From: Nostoc sp. CENA543
GTDB taxonomy: Bacteria > Cyanobacteriota > Cyanobacteriia > Cyanobacteriales > Nostocaceae
DNA: 64,000 bases
Direction of reading: 5' to 3'
NCBI RefSeq assembly: GCF_002896875.1
Contig: NZ_CP023278.1
Location: 186,001 to 250,000, forward strand
The translations under genes and the position numbers were made by a program. Shown piece by piece: positions 1 to 10,773 of this stretch. The first letter of the stretch is position 1; each line of letters starts with the position of its first letter. A model generated the notes under the pieces. The model was not told where the DNA came from. It saw nothing but the letters and a program-made list of their open reading frames with translations, and searched no databases.

Positions 1-3000
1 AACTCTGCACTGATGGACGCATATAATCTAAAGGTAAATTAAGGCGTGTCGGTGCAGGAGTCAACTTAGCCAGCCAGTAATCCCGTTGTGCTTGCAATTT
101 TGGTGTTTGGAGTTGCTGATCTTGCCATGAAGTATAGTCTTTATAATGAATTCTTAGAGGTGACGGTAATTTTACGTTCTCTTGGCCATAGGCATGATAA
201 TGTGCCAGAAAATCTTTAATTAAAACGCCTGCTGACCAACCATCTGAAATGATATGGTGCATATTAAATAGGACTATATGACTCTGTTGACTCAGCTTTA
301 GTAAATTAATCTTGAGTAAAGACCCTGTTTCTAAATCAAAAGTAGTTTTGGCATTGTTACGAATAGCTTCAGCAATTTTGGCTGTTTGGTTTTCATCATC
401 TATCAAGTCTATTTGGTTGACTGAAAAACTCATCTGTTCGTTTACTACTTGACGCGGTTCGTTATTGATTAAAGTAAACGTAGTGCGTAAAATTTCATGC
501 CGTTCTATCAATTTTTTAAAAGCATTTTCAAAGGCAGCGATATTTAAATCACCATTGAATTGATAAGCACTGGGCATTCCGTAAGCATAATGGTTATGGT
601 CGAGGAATTCTAAAGCCCAGAGACGGCGTTGCCCATGAGACATGGGATAAGATGCTTGTTGAGTTATTGCTGGTATGGGTTCTTGATAGTTAGATTGAGC
701 TTTAGATATTAAAGCTGCTAATCCAACAATTGTGGGAACTTTGAAGAAATCAGCTAATTTAACTAATACATTTAATTCTTTATGGACGTGAGTGACTACT
801 CTCGAAAGTAGGAGAGAGTGTCCGCCGATTTCAAAAAAGTTATCAAAAACTCCAATGGGATGTTTAGTGAGAATTTTTTCCCAAATATGGACTAGTTTTG
901 ACTCTAAAGTATTACGCGGTGCAGTATAAGCTACTTGTGTTAATTGGTTTGTTGGCTGGAGGGTGACGAGCGATCGCAAGTCAAGTTTGCCATGTTTAGT
1001 TAAGGGAAATTGCTTTAAGAAGATAAAGGAACTAGGAATCATGTAGACTGGCAAATAGTTAGCTAAAAATTCTCTAATTTCAGCAATTTTTATCTCTTTA
1101 TCAGTTTGACAATAGGCAGATAACTGAGTTTGATTATTTACCTCTACAGGTAACACAATTGCTTTCTCAATCTGAGCATAGCGGCTAATTTGGTATTCAA
1201 TTTCACGAGGATCTACACGATATCCATTGACCTTAACTTGATTATCTTTTCGACCTATAAATTCAATCACACCTGGGGCAATTTGTTTACCTAAATCTCC
1301 CGTTCTAAAGAGAATTTTTTCTGAATTTAAAAAGCTGGATTGAAATTTTTCCTTGGTAAGTTCAGGAAGATTACGATAACCAACTGCTAATGCTGCACCT
1401 TCTACGCAAATTTCACCAATTACGTGTAGAGGTACGGGGTTATTGAATTCATCTAAGACAAATAATCGATTGTTATGGAAAACTTGACCAAGAGGTACAT
1501 CTGTATTTAAGTTTTCGTCTATTGTATATTGAGATACCCCTACACAAGTTTCGGTAGAACCGTAGACATTACTAATAATTTCAGCAGGGAAGCGTTTTCG
1601 TAAAGCGATCGCGGTTTCTCGGTCTAATTTTTCTCCCCCACAAGAGATATATTTTAAGCTGGGGATAGTTTCTTCAGGTGCGAGTACAGCTAAAATTTCT
1701 CGATAAATAGATGGCGTTGTGTGCAGTGCATTGATTTGGTTTTCCTGTAAAAAGTCAACTAAATGCCCTATATGCTGTACTTCGTACATGTATAAAGCAG
1801 CACCTATGGTTAAGGGTAGGAAAATATTACGAAAAGATGGGTCATGGGTGACAGGTGCTGTGAAGATATAACGCCATTCAGGATGTTTATCTAAGTTAAA
1901 TGTCAGTCGTAAACTCCGAATGATATTCAAAATAGAAATGTGACGACCCATGACTCCTTTAGGATTTCCTGTAGAGCCAGAAGTGTATAAAATATAGGCA
2001 ATTTGGTTAGTATCTGGTTGTAACTTAGGCTCATTTATGTCAAAGTCGGCTAAAATACTGTCGATTTTATCTAAGCAGATTGCTTCGATTTGTTGGGGTA
2101 ATTGGGAGACGAAATTACTCTCAGTAAGACAGAGATGGCAGCCACTATCTTTTAAAATAAAATCGATGCGACTACTAGGATATTGGGGGTCTATCGGTAC
2201 GTATGTCGCCCCAGTTTTAAAAGTAGCAAGAATGGCGATAATTAAATTTTGATTGCGTCCGATTGCGAGTGCGATCGCCTGCCCAGAACCAATGTGATAT
2301 TTCTCATGTAAGTAATTCGTTAAACGATTTACCTTTTCATTCAATTCTCGATAGGTAAAAGTCGTTTCTCCAACTATTAAGGCTGGTGCATCGGGTGTAG
2401 ATTTAACTTGAGCAATAAAGTCATCAATGATTGTAGAATTTTGGGGTAATTCTATTGTTGTACCTGTTAATTCTGCCAATAATTCTTCCTGCTGCACTTG
2501 TGTTAATAAAGGTAACTCAGACAGTAAACTATTGGCATCTTTAATTACTCCCTGCATTAGAATTTCAAAACTTTCTAGAAACTGTTGGATAGTTTCCGGC
2601 TTAAACAGTTCTGTATTGTAGTTGCAGTAGATAATCAGTGAGTCATTGACTTCGATGAAATTAAAGCCTAAATCGAAAGGAGTATAGCCAATTGGCTCTG
2701 GTGGTAGCGATACTTTCAGCCCTTCAAATTCAGGTAAAGTTAACTTAGGGTCGAGATTAAAAGAGACTGAAATCAGGGGAGAACGCGAAAAATCTCGTTG
2801 TAATTGTAAGGCTGCTAATAATTCTTCTAGGGCGTGACTTTGGTGTTTAAAAGCAGCTATGAGTGTTTCTTTGGTGTGACGAAGATGTGCAACAAAAGAA
2901 GTAGTGATATCTGTCTGGATACGAATCGGTAAAAATTGCGAACAAAAGCCAACTAATTTTTCACTTCCTTCAAATTGTCGTCCAGAAATGGGAATACCAA

Positions 3001-6000
3001 TTACTAAATCATCATGACCGGAAATGCGTCGCAAAAAAGCTGTGTAAGCAGCGAACATGGTCATAAATAATGTTGCTTGATTTTTACGTCCTACAGTCTG
3101 TAAATTTTGCCATAGTTGAGGAGCAATAATTTTACTTTCTCTACCGCCTGTGTAAGTTTTGACAGCAGGGCGAGGAAAGTCTGTAGGAAGTTCAAATACA
3201 GGGATTTCCCCCTCATAAGTTTTCAACCAAAAATCACGATGTTCTCGCATTTGTGGACTTTGCGCTTCTTGCTGTCGCAAAGCTAAATATTTGCGAAACT
3301 GCATTGGTGGCGTTAAAGATTCTGTAGCAATGCCAATTTTTGCTGAATAAAGTTTGCCGATTTCATTCAAAATTAGCCCCAGTGACCAACCATCTGCAAC
3401 AATATGATGAGTTTTTAAAGTTAGCAGATAATGTTCAGATGCTAAACGCATCAGCACAGCCGCAAATAAAGGAGCAACACTCAAGTCAAAAGGCTTTTGC
3501 GATAACTCAGTTCTCAAGACTAAAGCGGTTGCTTCGGGGTTATATTCAGCCATCAAATTGATTAACGGTAAGTCAATTTTGACACTACTGATAACTTCCT
3601 GTAGTTCGCCTTGTTCTAATATTTTGGTTCGCAACGCTTCGTGGCGATTGACTACTTCATTAATCGCTTGCTGCAAAGATAAAATATCTAAAGCACCACG
3701 CAATTCTAAGGAAGTAGTCACATTATATGATGCTGAAGCGGTTGTATCTAATTCTGCCAATAGCCATAGCTGACGTTGCGCTTCACTAGTAGGAAATTGC
3801 TGGTTTAAATTATTCCTACCATCTTCATCATCAGAGAGATCGTCGCTTGCTTCTCTTTTTTTTGTTTGTGGTGCTTTAGCATTTTCAAAAAAACCTGCTT
3901 GTCGCAGTTCTATGATTGCTTCTTTGACAGCAGCTACCACTTTATCTATATCTTCATTAGTATGGCTAGTTGAGAGAAAACAAACCCGTTTTTCCCATGT
4001 ATACACACCTTTGAGATTTAATAAGTAGTAAAAGAGTGGTAATTCGATGGGTTTTAGGAAAAGACTATAAGCACCAAAAGATTCAAAGCGAAACAAAGAG
4101 CCAAAATGAACAATGCGGATAGGAATTCCTATTTCTTGAAAGAACTGATTAACTTCAGTAGCTAATCGATTAGTTAGTTGATTGACTGTTTCTTGAACAG
4201 TTGCGCCTTGTTCACGTAAATGTAAAAGCACTGCGCGACAAGCAGCCAAAGCTAATGGATGACGACAGAAAGTCCCACCATAAGCAGTTAATTCTGTTTG
4301 CGGATGGGAATCATCTCCGTAAGTCCAGAAACCGCCATCAACTGTGTCTAAGAAATCTGCTTTACCGCAGATCATACTGATAGGTAAACCACCACCAATT
4401 GCCTTACCATAAACTACTATATCTGCCTCAACCTCAAACCATTCCTGCGCCCCTCCTGGAGTAATGCGAAATCCAGTGATAATCTCATCAAAAATGAGGG
4501 CAATTTCTTTTTGTTGAGTCAATTTACGTAATTTTTGGAGAAATTCTTTAGGCTGTAAATCTGGTTTACGGCTCTGCACAGGTTCTACTAAAACTGCTGC
4601 TAAATTATCAGCCTGAGCAGCAATTATTTCTAGACTTTCTTCTGCTCCATAGGTAAGAACTATGACATCTTCAACCATTCCTGATGGTGTACCAAGACTC
4701 AATGGTTGAGCTATTCCTGCTTCCTCGCCAGCGCGCGCTAAAATGCCATCAAAAGTACCGTGATAAGAGCCAGCAAAAATTACAATTTTTTGGCGTTTTG
4801 TCCGAGAACGAGCAATACGAACTGCTGCCATAATCGCTTCTGTACCAGTATTACTAAAAGCGACTCGTTCTACACCTGTCATTTCACAAATTAAAGCAGC
4901 TGTTTCTGCTGCAATATTTGACTGCATTCCTAATCCAATTCCGTGTTGCATTTGTTGCTGAATTGCTGCCAACACAAAATCAGGACTATGACCAAAAAAG
5001 TTAACTCCAAACCCCATTGCTAAGTCGATATAAGCATTACCATCGATATCACGAAAATATGCTCCTTGGGCTGATTCTGAAACAATGGGATATTGAAATT
5101 CTTTTAAAGCCATACGGAAGTCAATAGTAGGTTTTACATCTACCATTGTCTTGCGGCTGTTTTGCGAATATGCCTTGGATTTGGCTGTCTTTTGATTATA
5201 AAGAATCTCTAATTTTTGGATAAAAGCTTGCTGTTGTTCGGTTAAAGATTTACTCTCTGTCAGCTTTAAAGCTAGTGGATTCAAATTTGGAGAACTAATT
5301 TTTTGGGGAGGAGGTGTGGTTTCCGTTTTGCTTGTTTTAGGAGTAGGCGCAGTTTCTGTTTGAATCAATAAAACTTCTGATTTATTACTGGGTACAACAG
5401 GTGCAGATTGGAGGATTTCTAATTGCTTGATAATAGTTTTTTCATGAATATCTTTGAGTTCCTTCAAAGATTGTAGTTGAGCCATCATCAAAGCTTCTTT
5501 ACCAGAGGTTGGTGTTGATACAGCTACTGTTTTTGATTGGCTATCAATAGCACTTTCAGGAGGGGTGGAAGCAATAATTAACTCTTGTCCATTGTAGATG
5601 CTGATATGATTCTGTTGAGAATAACTATCCACATTGACAAAGCCACAACGTTTTAAAGCAGCACACCAACTTTCTCCACTTAACAATGGAGTATCTAGAC
5701 GTAACTCTTGATCTTGAAAACGCCACCATCCGGGTGTGAGTCCAAAAGTTAAATCAAGCCATGAATTATTTTCGACTGTTTCTAGTAGTACCAAGTAACC
5801 ACCAGGTACTAGTAGTTCTCGAATATTATTGAGTGTTTCTGTAATATTGCGGGTACTATGAAGCACGTTAGCAGCAACAACTATGTGATAAGAATGCGCT
5901 GTTAACCCTTGAGAAACTGGTGATTTCTCAATATCTAATTGATGGAAGTTGAAATTATGTCTATTTTTAAATTTTTGCCGTGCTTTATTGAGGAGAACAG

Positions 6001-9000
6001 GAGAAAGTTCAGTAAAAGAATAAGTCGTATGGTTGAGATTTAAATTATTAACAATTGCTTCAGAGGTTGCACCTGTACCACCTCCTATTTCAATAATTTG
6101 GTGAGGGCGATCGCTACGAGAAAAATTATTTAAAATAGAGTTAATTGCTTGGGCTACTCGTTGATTCATTAAACGAGATACAGGAGAATTGCCATATATA
6201 CTTTCTGCATGGACAACTGAACCTGCTGGGAAAATTAACTCTAAGGGATCTATATTTCCTTTGAGAACTTCTGCTAAATTTTCTCCGCAGCGTTGTAGCA
6301 TATCTAACTCAGGTTTTGCTGCTGGACAAATTGTTTGCAGATTTCCTATAGCTTCTGGTAAAGAAAAAGGCGTAGGTAGGTTTTTTACTATCCAGACATC
6401 ACCTTGATTTTGAATAATTCCAACTTGTTCTAAAGTTTTTAAATAACGATTAACTAAAATCTGATATTTTGAGGCAATAGGTAAAGTTTTTAATAAATTT
6501 TCTGTTGTCCAGCTTTCTGCTATGCTTAGTCTCTTACCTAATCCTTCTAAAGCTTTCAAGATATAAGCAACAGCAATTGGTTGTAATTGGGAAATCACCC
6601 ACAGATAATTATTTAATTCTGATTCGGAATTAGATACTTGAACTGAGGTTTTAGTTGGAATAGTATTTATTGTTATTTCATCAGATGTATTTGATGGTTC
6701 CTGTTTAATATAATCAGATAAATAATTAGCTATTTCGCCAATTGTTTGTAAATCAGTAAATAATTGATCTATCTTGACTTTTACGCCAAATTTTTCTTCA
6801 ATTTTGCGGACAAAGTCGGTCAAAATAATCGAATCTGCTCCCAGATTTAATAATGTCTCATCATCTCTAATGTCATTTTCATCTTCTTTAAGTAGCAGAG
6901 CCAAGATAGACTTTAATTGATTACCGATTTTTTGCTGATTTTTTTTGATATTTGTAACTTTTGCTAAAGTCATATTAGTCTCCATTAGCTCTCTTTCTAA
7001 AGGCACTTCTTTGATTAAATTTGATTCTGTTAAAACAGTAGATTTAAATTGAAAATTTTTTCTTTGAAAAGGATAATTTGGTAATTGAATATTTCTATAG
7101 CTGTAATCTTCATTAAATTTTCCGGCGTTAAAATTAACTCCATGAATGTAGAGTTGGGCAAGTGCTGACAGCATTGTCTGCCAGTTATCCAAGCCTCTAT
7201 TGAGAGAACTCAGCCAGATAGCTTCATCGTTATAACGACGACCTTGTTCTGCGAGTATTGGTCTTGGCCCCACTTCTAAAAATAGGTTATATCCTTTGTT
7301 TAACGCTGTAATTAAACTCTGTAAATACTGCACCGGTTGACGGCTTTGTTGTCTCCAGTAACTGGCATCAGGCGCAGTTGTTAAAGGTTGTCCGTCAATT
7401 CCTGAAACTAGTATAATTTGAGGATGATGATAAGAAATATCACGAGCAGCAATTTCAAAATCATCTAAGATTGACTCCATTAATGGAGAATGAAAAGCAC
7501 CGCTAACTGATAGTAATTGAACCGCTATATTTTGGCTTTTGCAGTTGGCGACAATCTCATCAATACTATCACTTTCACCAGAAATCACAATTTGTTGAGG
7601 ATGATTAATAGCCGCAATAGAAACTGTATTACTATAGTTTTGAATGAGAGCAGATACCGTAGTTTCATCTGCAAAAACTGAAGCCATTTTTCCTAGAGGC
7701 GCAGTTTGCATTAATTGCCCACGTTTCACAATTAATGCTAGACCTGCTTCTAAACTAAATACTCCGGCAATACAAGCTGCAACATATTCACCAACGCTAT
7801 GGCCAATGAGTAAACTAGGCTTGATTCCCCAAGATTGCCACAACATGGCAAGTGAATATTCGAGAGCAAATATAGCTGGTTGAGCGTATGCAGTTTGATT
7901 GAGTAAATCTGTGCGATCGCCAAATAATATTTCTTGTAGTGGATACTCTAAATAATTTCCTAAAATGTCTGCACATTGGTCAATATATTGGCGAAATGTC
8001 GGTTGGGTTTGGTAAAGTTGATTACCCATACCCCCATAACAAGCTCCTTGACCAGTAAAAAGAAAGGCTATTTTCGGCTGTTTTTCTCCTGTAAACCGTC
8101 GATGAAAAACCCCATGATCAACATCTTTTTCCTCAGCAAAAGCTGCTAATCTTTGTTGCAACTCTGGCAATGTCTCTGCAACGATCGCTAAACGTTCAGG
8201 TAAAGACGACCTACCAATGGCCGCACTATGACAGATATCTCCCATCTCTGGGTGAGACTCTAAGCGGGTGTGAAAACGTCGAGCTAGTTCTTTTAAGGCT
8301 GGTTCGCTATGAGCAGAAATCGTCAACAGATGACTAGGACGTTGCAGCTTAATTTCTGGTATGTTGGCAGCAGGTGCTTGTTCGATAATTATGTGAGCAT
8401 TCGTTCCCGAAAAACCGAAGGAACTGACTCCAGCAATACGGACTTGGCCATTGTTCGACCAGGGTATGGTTTGACTGGGAATTTTGATCGGGTATCCTTG
8501 CCAATTAATCAGAGGATTGGGTTCGTGGAAGTGGAGATGAGACGGAATTTCACCATGCTGGAGGGCGAGAATTGTCTTGATTGTGCCTGCTATCCCGGCG
8601 GCGGCTTCGAGATGCCCGATATTAGTCTTCACTGAACCGACGTAAAGAGGTTGCGATCGCTCTCCATACACAGCAGCGATGGCGTTCATCTCAATGGGAT
8701 CACCTAAAGAAGTCCCCGTACCATGTGCTTCTATATACCCGACTTCTTCGGGTTTGACTCTAGCATCAGCTAAGGCTTGACGCAGTAAATCTTGTTGGGC
8801 GGGGCCACTGGGAACTGTTAACCCGGCGGCAGCCCCATTGTGATTGACCGCAGACCCGCGCAATAATGCGAGGATGCGATCGCCCTTTTTTTCAGCCACA
8901 GACAGGCGTTTGAGAACTAAAACCCCGCATCCTTCGCCCCGCACATATCCATTTGCAGCTGCATCAAAGGTCTTACAACGACCATCGGGAGACATCATCC

Positions 9001-9745
9001 CCGACTGACAAAGGTTAATCGTAATTGCCGGATCTAAGATGAGATTGACCCCACCTACTAAGGCTATTTCGCACTCATGATTTCTTAAGCTGCGAATAGC
9101 TTGGTGAAGTGCAACCAATGAAGAAGCACAGGCTGCATCAATAGACATACAAGGGCCGCGCAGGTTGAGAAAATAAGACAACCTACCTGCTGCTGCACTC
9201 AGGGCGTTTCCTGTACCAAAAAAAGAATCGATTTCATCATACTTGCTTTTGTAAACAGTCATCGCGTGGTCAACACTAGTGATACCAACAAACACACCCA
9301 CGCGATCGCCTGCTAAATTAGTTGGTGGTAAATTGGCATTTTCCAAGGCTTCCCAAGTCACCTCAAGTAATAACCTGTGTTGCGGATCCATTGAAGTTGC
9401 TTCGCGGGAAGATATGGAGAAGAAACGGGCATCAAATTCTGTAATATCCTCTTGTAAAAATCCCCCATAACGAGTGTTCATTTTGCCGGGGGTAGGCTCT
9501 GGAGCGTAAAATTTTGAGATATCCCAACGGCTTTGAGGAACTTCTACAATTGCATCTAATCCAGCTTGACAAAAATTCCAATAAGCTTCAGGAGAATTTA
9601 TCCCACCAGGGAAACGACAACCCATTCCAATAACAGCAATCGGCTCACTTTGTCTAGTTTCTAATTCAGTAATGCGAGCCTGCATCGCCTCCATTTTTGT
9701 GAGGGTTGTGGCTATTAATTTTTTATAATCTGTATTTTGAGCCAT
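1..9745 (-). CDS. ndaF: NdaF/McyE-type hybrid PKS-NRPS (3' end outside window)
   Basis: Last polyketide extension of Adda, conversion of its 3-keto group to an amine, and addition of glutamate. 3248 codons are visible. The ATG at 9743-9745 opens the frame, and the protein's C-terminus lies beyond position 1. Domains in order: KS (active Cys near residue 206, in DAACASS); AT (GHSVGEY near 650, GAFHS, malonyl type); ACP (GADSI near 970); C-methyltransferase (EIGGGTG near 1222); class III PLP aminotransferase (DEIITGF near 1755, Lys in GKAIGGG near 1782); C (HHIVADG near 2115); A (YTSGSTG near 2585); PCP (GGHSL near 2977); second C (HHIISDG near 3170). My reading of the A-domain code is DPRHSGVVGK, the code I know for McyE/NdaF glutamate activation. 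All key residues look intact. It follows ndaE by 36 bases in the same operon. The domain order is diagnostic of the microcystin/nodularin family. Confidence 0.93.
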   Translation of the reverse strand, partial: MAQNTDYKKLIATTLTKMEAMQARITELETRQSEPIAVIGMGCRFPGGINSPEAYWNFCQAGLDAIVEVPQSRWDISKFYAPEPTPGKMNTRYGGFLQEDITEFDARFFSISSREATSMDPQHRLLLEVTWEALENANLPPTNLAGDRVGVFVGITSVDHAMTVYKSKYDEIDSFFGTGNALSAAAGRLSYFLNLRGPCMSIDAACASSLVALHQAIRSLRNHECEIALVGGVNLILDPAITINLCQSGMMSPDGRCKTFDAAANGYVRGEGCGVLVLKRLSVAEKKGDRILALLRGSAVNHNGAAAGLTVPSGPAQQDLLRQALADARVKPEEVGYIEAHGTGTSLGDPIEMNAIAAVYGERSQPLYVGSVKTNIGHLEAAAGIAGTIKTILALQHGEIPSHLHFHEPNPLINWQGYPIKIPSQTIPWSNNGQVRIAGVSSFGFSGTNAHIIIEQAPAANIPEIKLQRPSHLLTISAHSEPALKELARRFHTRLESHPEMGDICHSAAIGRSSLPERLAIVAETLPELQQRLAAFAEEKDVDHGVFHRRFTGEKQPKIAFLFTGQGACYGGMGNQLYQTQPTFRQYIDQCADILGNYLEYPLQEILFGDRTDLLNQTAYAQPAIFALEYSLAMLWQSWGIKPSLLIGHSVGEYVAACIAGVFSLEAGLALIVKRGQLMQTAPLGKMASVFADETTVSALIQNYSNTVSIAAINHPQQIVISGESDSIDEIVANCKSQNIAVQLLSVSGAFHSPLMESILDDFEIAARDISYHHPQIILVSGIDGQPLTTAPDASYWRQQSRQPVQYLQSLITALNKGYNLFLEVGPRPILAEQGRRYNDEAIWLSSLNRGLDNWQTMLSALAQLYIHGVNFNAGKFNEDYSYRNIQLPNYPFQRKNFQFKSTVLTESNLIKEVPLERELMETNMTLAKVTNIKKNQQKIGNQLKSILALLLKEDENDIRDDETLLNLGADSIILTDFVRKIEEKFGVKVKIDQLFTDLQTIGEIANYLSDYIKQEPSNTSDEITINTIPTKTSVQVSNSESELNNYLWVISQLQPIAVAYILKALEGLGKRLSIAESWTTENLLKTLPIASKYQILVNRYLKTLEQVGIIQNQGDVWIVKNLPTPFSLPEAIGNLQTICPAAKPELDMLQRCGENLAEVLKGNIDPLELIFPAGSVVHAESIYGNSPVSRLMNQRVAQAINSILNNFSRSDRPHQIIEIGGGTGATSEAIVNNLNLNHTTYSFTELSPVLLNKARQKFKNRHNFNFHQLDIEKSPVSQGLTAHSYHIVVAANVLHSTRNITETLNNIRELLVPGGYLVLLETVENNSWLDLTFGLTPGWWRFQDQELRLDTPLLSGESWCAALKRCGFVNVDSYSQQNHISIYNGQELIIASTPPESAIDSQSKTVAVSTPTSGKEALMMAQLQSLKELKDIHEKTIIKQLEILQSAPVVPSNKSEVLLIQTETAPTPKTSKTETTPPPQKISSPNLNPLALKLTESKSLTEQQQAFIQKLEILYNQKTAKSKAYSQNSRKTMVDVKPTIDFRMALKEFQYPIVSESAQGAYFRDIDGNAYIDLAMGFGVNFFGHSPDFVLAAIQQQMQHGIGLGMQSNIAAETAALICEMTGVERVAFSNTGTEAIMAAVRIARSRTKRQKIVIFAGSYHGTFDGILARAGEEAGIAQPLSLGTPSGMVEDVIVLTYGAEESLEIIAAQADNLAAVLVEPVQSRKPDLQPKEFLQKLRKLTQQKEIALIFDEIITGFRITPGGAQEWFEVEADIVVYGKAIGGGLPISMICGKADFLDTVDGGFWTYGDDSHPQTELTAYGGTFCRHPLALAACRAVLLHLREQGATVQETVNQLTNRLATEVNQFFQEIGIPIRIVHFGSLFRFESFGAYSLFLKPIELPLFYYLLNLKGVYTWEKRVCFLSTSHTNEDIDKVVAAVKEAIIELRQAGFFENAKAPQTKKREASDDLSDDEDGRNNLNQQFPTSEAQRQLWLLAELDTTASASYNVTTSLELRGALDILSLQQAINEVVNRHEALRTKILEQGELQEVISSVKIDLPLINLMAEYNPEATALVLRTELSQKPFDLSVAPLFAAVLMRLASEHYLLTLKTHHIVADGWSLGLILNEIGKLYSAKIGIATESLTPPMQFRKYLALRQQEAQSPQMREHRDFWLKTYEGEIPVFELPTDFPRPAVKTYTGGRESKIIAPQLWQNLQTVGRKNQATLFMTMFAAYTAFLRRISGHDDLVIGIPISGRQFEGSEKLVGFCSQFLPIRIQTDITTSFVAHLRHTKETLIAAFKHQSHALEELLAALQLQRDFSRSPLISVSFNLDPKLTLPEFEGLKVSLPPEPIGYTPFDLGFNFIEVNDSLIIYCNYNTELFKPETIQQFLESFEILMQGVIKDANSLLSELPLLTQVQQEELLAELTGTTIELPQNSTIIDDFIAQVKSTPDAPALIVGETTFTYRELNEKVNRLTNYLHEKYHIGSGQAIALAIGRNQNLIIAILATFKTGATYVPIDPQYPSSRIDFILKDSGCHLCLTESNFVSQLPQQIEAICLDKIDSILADFDINEPKLQPDTNQIAYILYTSGSTGNPKGVMGRHISILNIIRSLRLTFNLDKHPEWRYIFTAPVTHDPSFRNIFLPLTIGAALYMYEVQHIGHLVDFLQENQINALHTTPSIYREILAVLAPEETIPSLKYISCGGEKLDRETAIALRKRFPAEIISNVYGSTETCVGVSQYTIDENLNTDVPLGQVFHNNRLFVLDEFNNPVPLHVIGEICVEGAALAVGYRNLPELTKEKFQSSFLNSEKILFRTGDLGKQIAPGVIEFIGRKDNQVKVNGYRVDPREIEYQISRYAQIEKAIVLPVEVNNQTQLSAYCQTDKEIKIAEIREFLANYLPVYMIPSSFIFLKQFPLTKHGKLDLRSLVTLQPTNQLTQVAYTAPRNTLESKLVHIWEKILTKHPIGVFDNFFEIGGHSLLLSRVVTHVHKELNVLVKLADFFKVPTIVGLAALISKAQSNYQEPIPAITQQASYPMSHGQRRLWALEFLDHNHYAYGMPSAYQFNGDLNIAAFENAFKKLIERHEILRTTFTLINNEPRQVVNEQMSFSVNQIDLIDDENQTAKIAEAIRNNAKTTFDLETGSLLKINLLKLSQQSHIVLFNMHHIISDGWSAGVLIKDFLAHYHAYGQENVKLPSPLRIHYKDYTSWQDQQLQTPKLQAQRDYWLAKLTPAPTRLNLPLDYMRPSVQS

Positions 9746-9781
9746 GCTTTTGTCCGCAATTTTTTGATTGTCTGGCAATAT

Positions 9782-10711
9782 CTAATCCGGTTTTTCCCCT
9801 GAAAATAAGAGATAGTCATCAAAAGCCATAAACCAACCTCTATCTCTCGACCAAGCCTCAAGTCCTGGATTATCTTGCTGAAGATTGATCACTAAATCGT
9901 GTTTACTAATGCCTTTACCAACCTCAGCAAAGTAACGTACAGCAGCAGGCCAAACATATTCACTAATTGATACAGATTGGATATTTACAAACCCATGTTT
10001 TTTGAGTTTTTCAACATAAATATTGCGGTCATATTGGTTAACAAAAGGAATACACATTTTCTTGCTATTGACGCGCAACCAAAAGTCAATATCTCGTCCT
10101 ACTCTCGGCAGACAATCTGCTAATGCTAACTTTCCACCGGGGCGCAAAACTCGAAATGCTTCCGCAAAAAAATCTTCACGAGTATTGAAATGAAAAGCAC
10201 ATTCTAAAGCTGTAACTTTATCAAAAGAATTGTCCTCACAAGGAATGTTAGTTGCTGAACCAACCTGAAGATTTATGCGTTCAGCTAATCCCGCCCTAGC
10301 TACTCGTTCTTGAGCAATTTCTACTTGTATCTCTGTTGTATTGATTCCAGTAATTGCATCTACATTGTTTTCACGCACCCAGAGAATATCTTGTTCGGCA
10401 AAACCGAAGCCGACATCTAAAACTTTGTCTCCAGGTCGAAGTTCGGCAATTTCTCCCAATTTTCGGGCTAAAGCAGCACAGGCTCCGTTATAAGTCGTTT
10501 CTTCTTGCCAATAGCCAAAGTTGAGCCATTGGGGAACATTGGGATCGTGAAGATCACGCTCTCGTTTAGCTATCCTAGTATAAAGTTCAGATACTTCAAA
10601 TTTATCTCGTAAAAACCAGAGTTCTTGAAGTGGATTTTGGATAAATTCTTTGATGATGATCCAGCGATTGCGCCATTCATAGTTGAAGGGGATTTTACCA
10701 ATATTTTCCAA
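9782..10711 (-). CDS. ndaE: SAM-dependent O-methyltransferase, NdaE/McyJ type
   Basis: A 309-residue class I SAM methyltransferase. The SAM-binding motif LDVGFGFAEQD lies near residue 98, and an acidic post-motif and the ECAFHF segment follow. In the microcystin and nodularin pathways the enzyme at this place O-methylates the C9 hydroxyl of Adda. The start is a TTG (10709-10711). AGGAGAG lies at a suitable distance upstream, and there is no better in-frame ATG. It sits between ndaD (62-base gap) and ndaF (36-base gap) on the same strand and is surely cotranscribed. The role is inferred from family and position; the sequence itself shows only a small-molecule methyltransferase. Confidence 0.9.
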   Translation of the reverse strand: MENIGKIPFNYEWRNRWIIIKEFIQNPLQELWFLRDKFEVSELYTRIAKRERDLHDPNVPQWLNFGYWQEETTYNGACAALARKLGEIAELRPGDKVLDVGFGFAEQDILWVRENNVDAITGINTTEIQVEIAQERVARAGLAERINLQVGSATNIPCEDNSFDKVTALECAFHFNTREDFFAEAFRVLRPGGKLALADCLPRVGRDIDFWLRVNSKKMCIPFVNQYDRNIYVEKLKKHGFVNIQSVSISEYVWPAAVRYFAEVGKGISKHDLVINLQQDNPGLEAWSRDRGWFMAFDDYLLFSGEKPD

Positions 10712-10773
10712 GACTTTACTCTCCTAATTGATCAATTAAAAATTTTGGCTACATGGAAATTTAGCTTTAATAT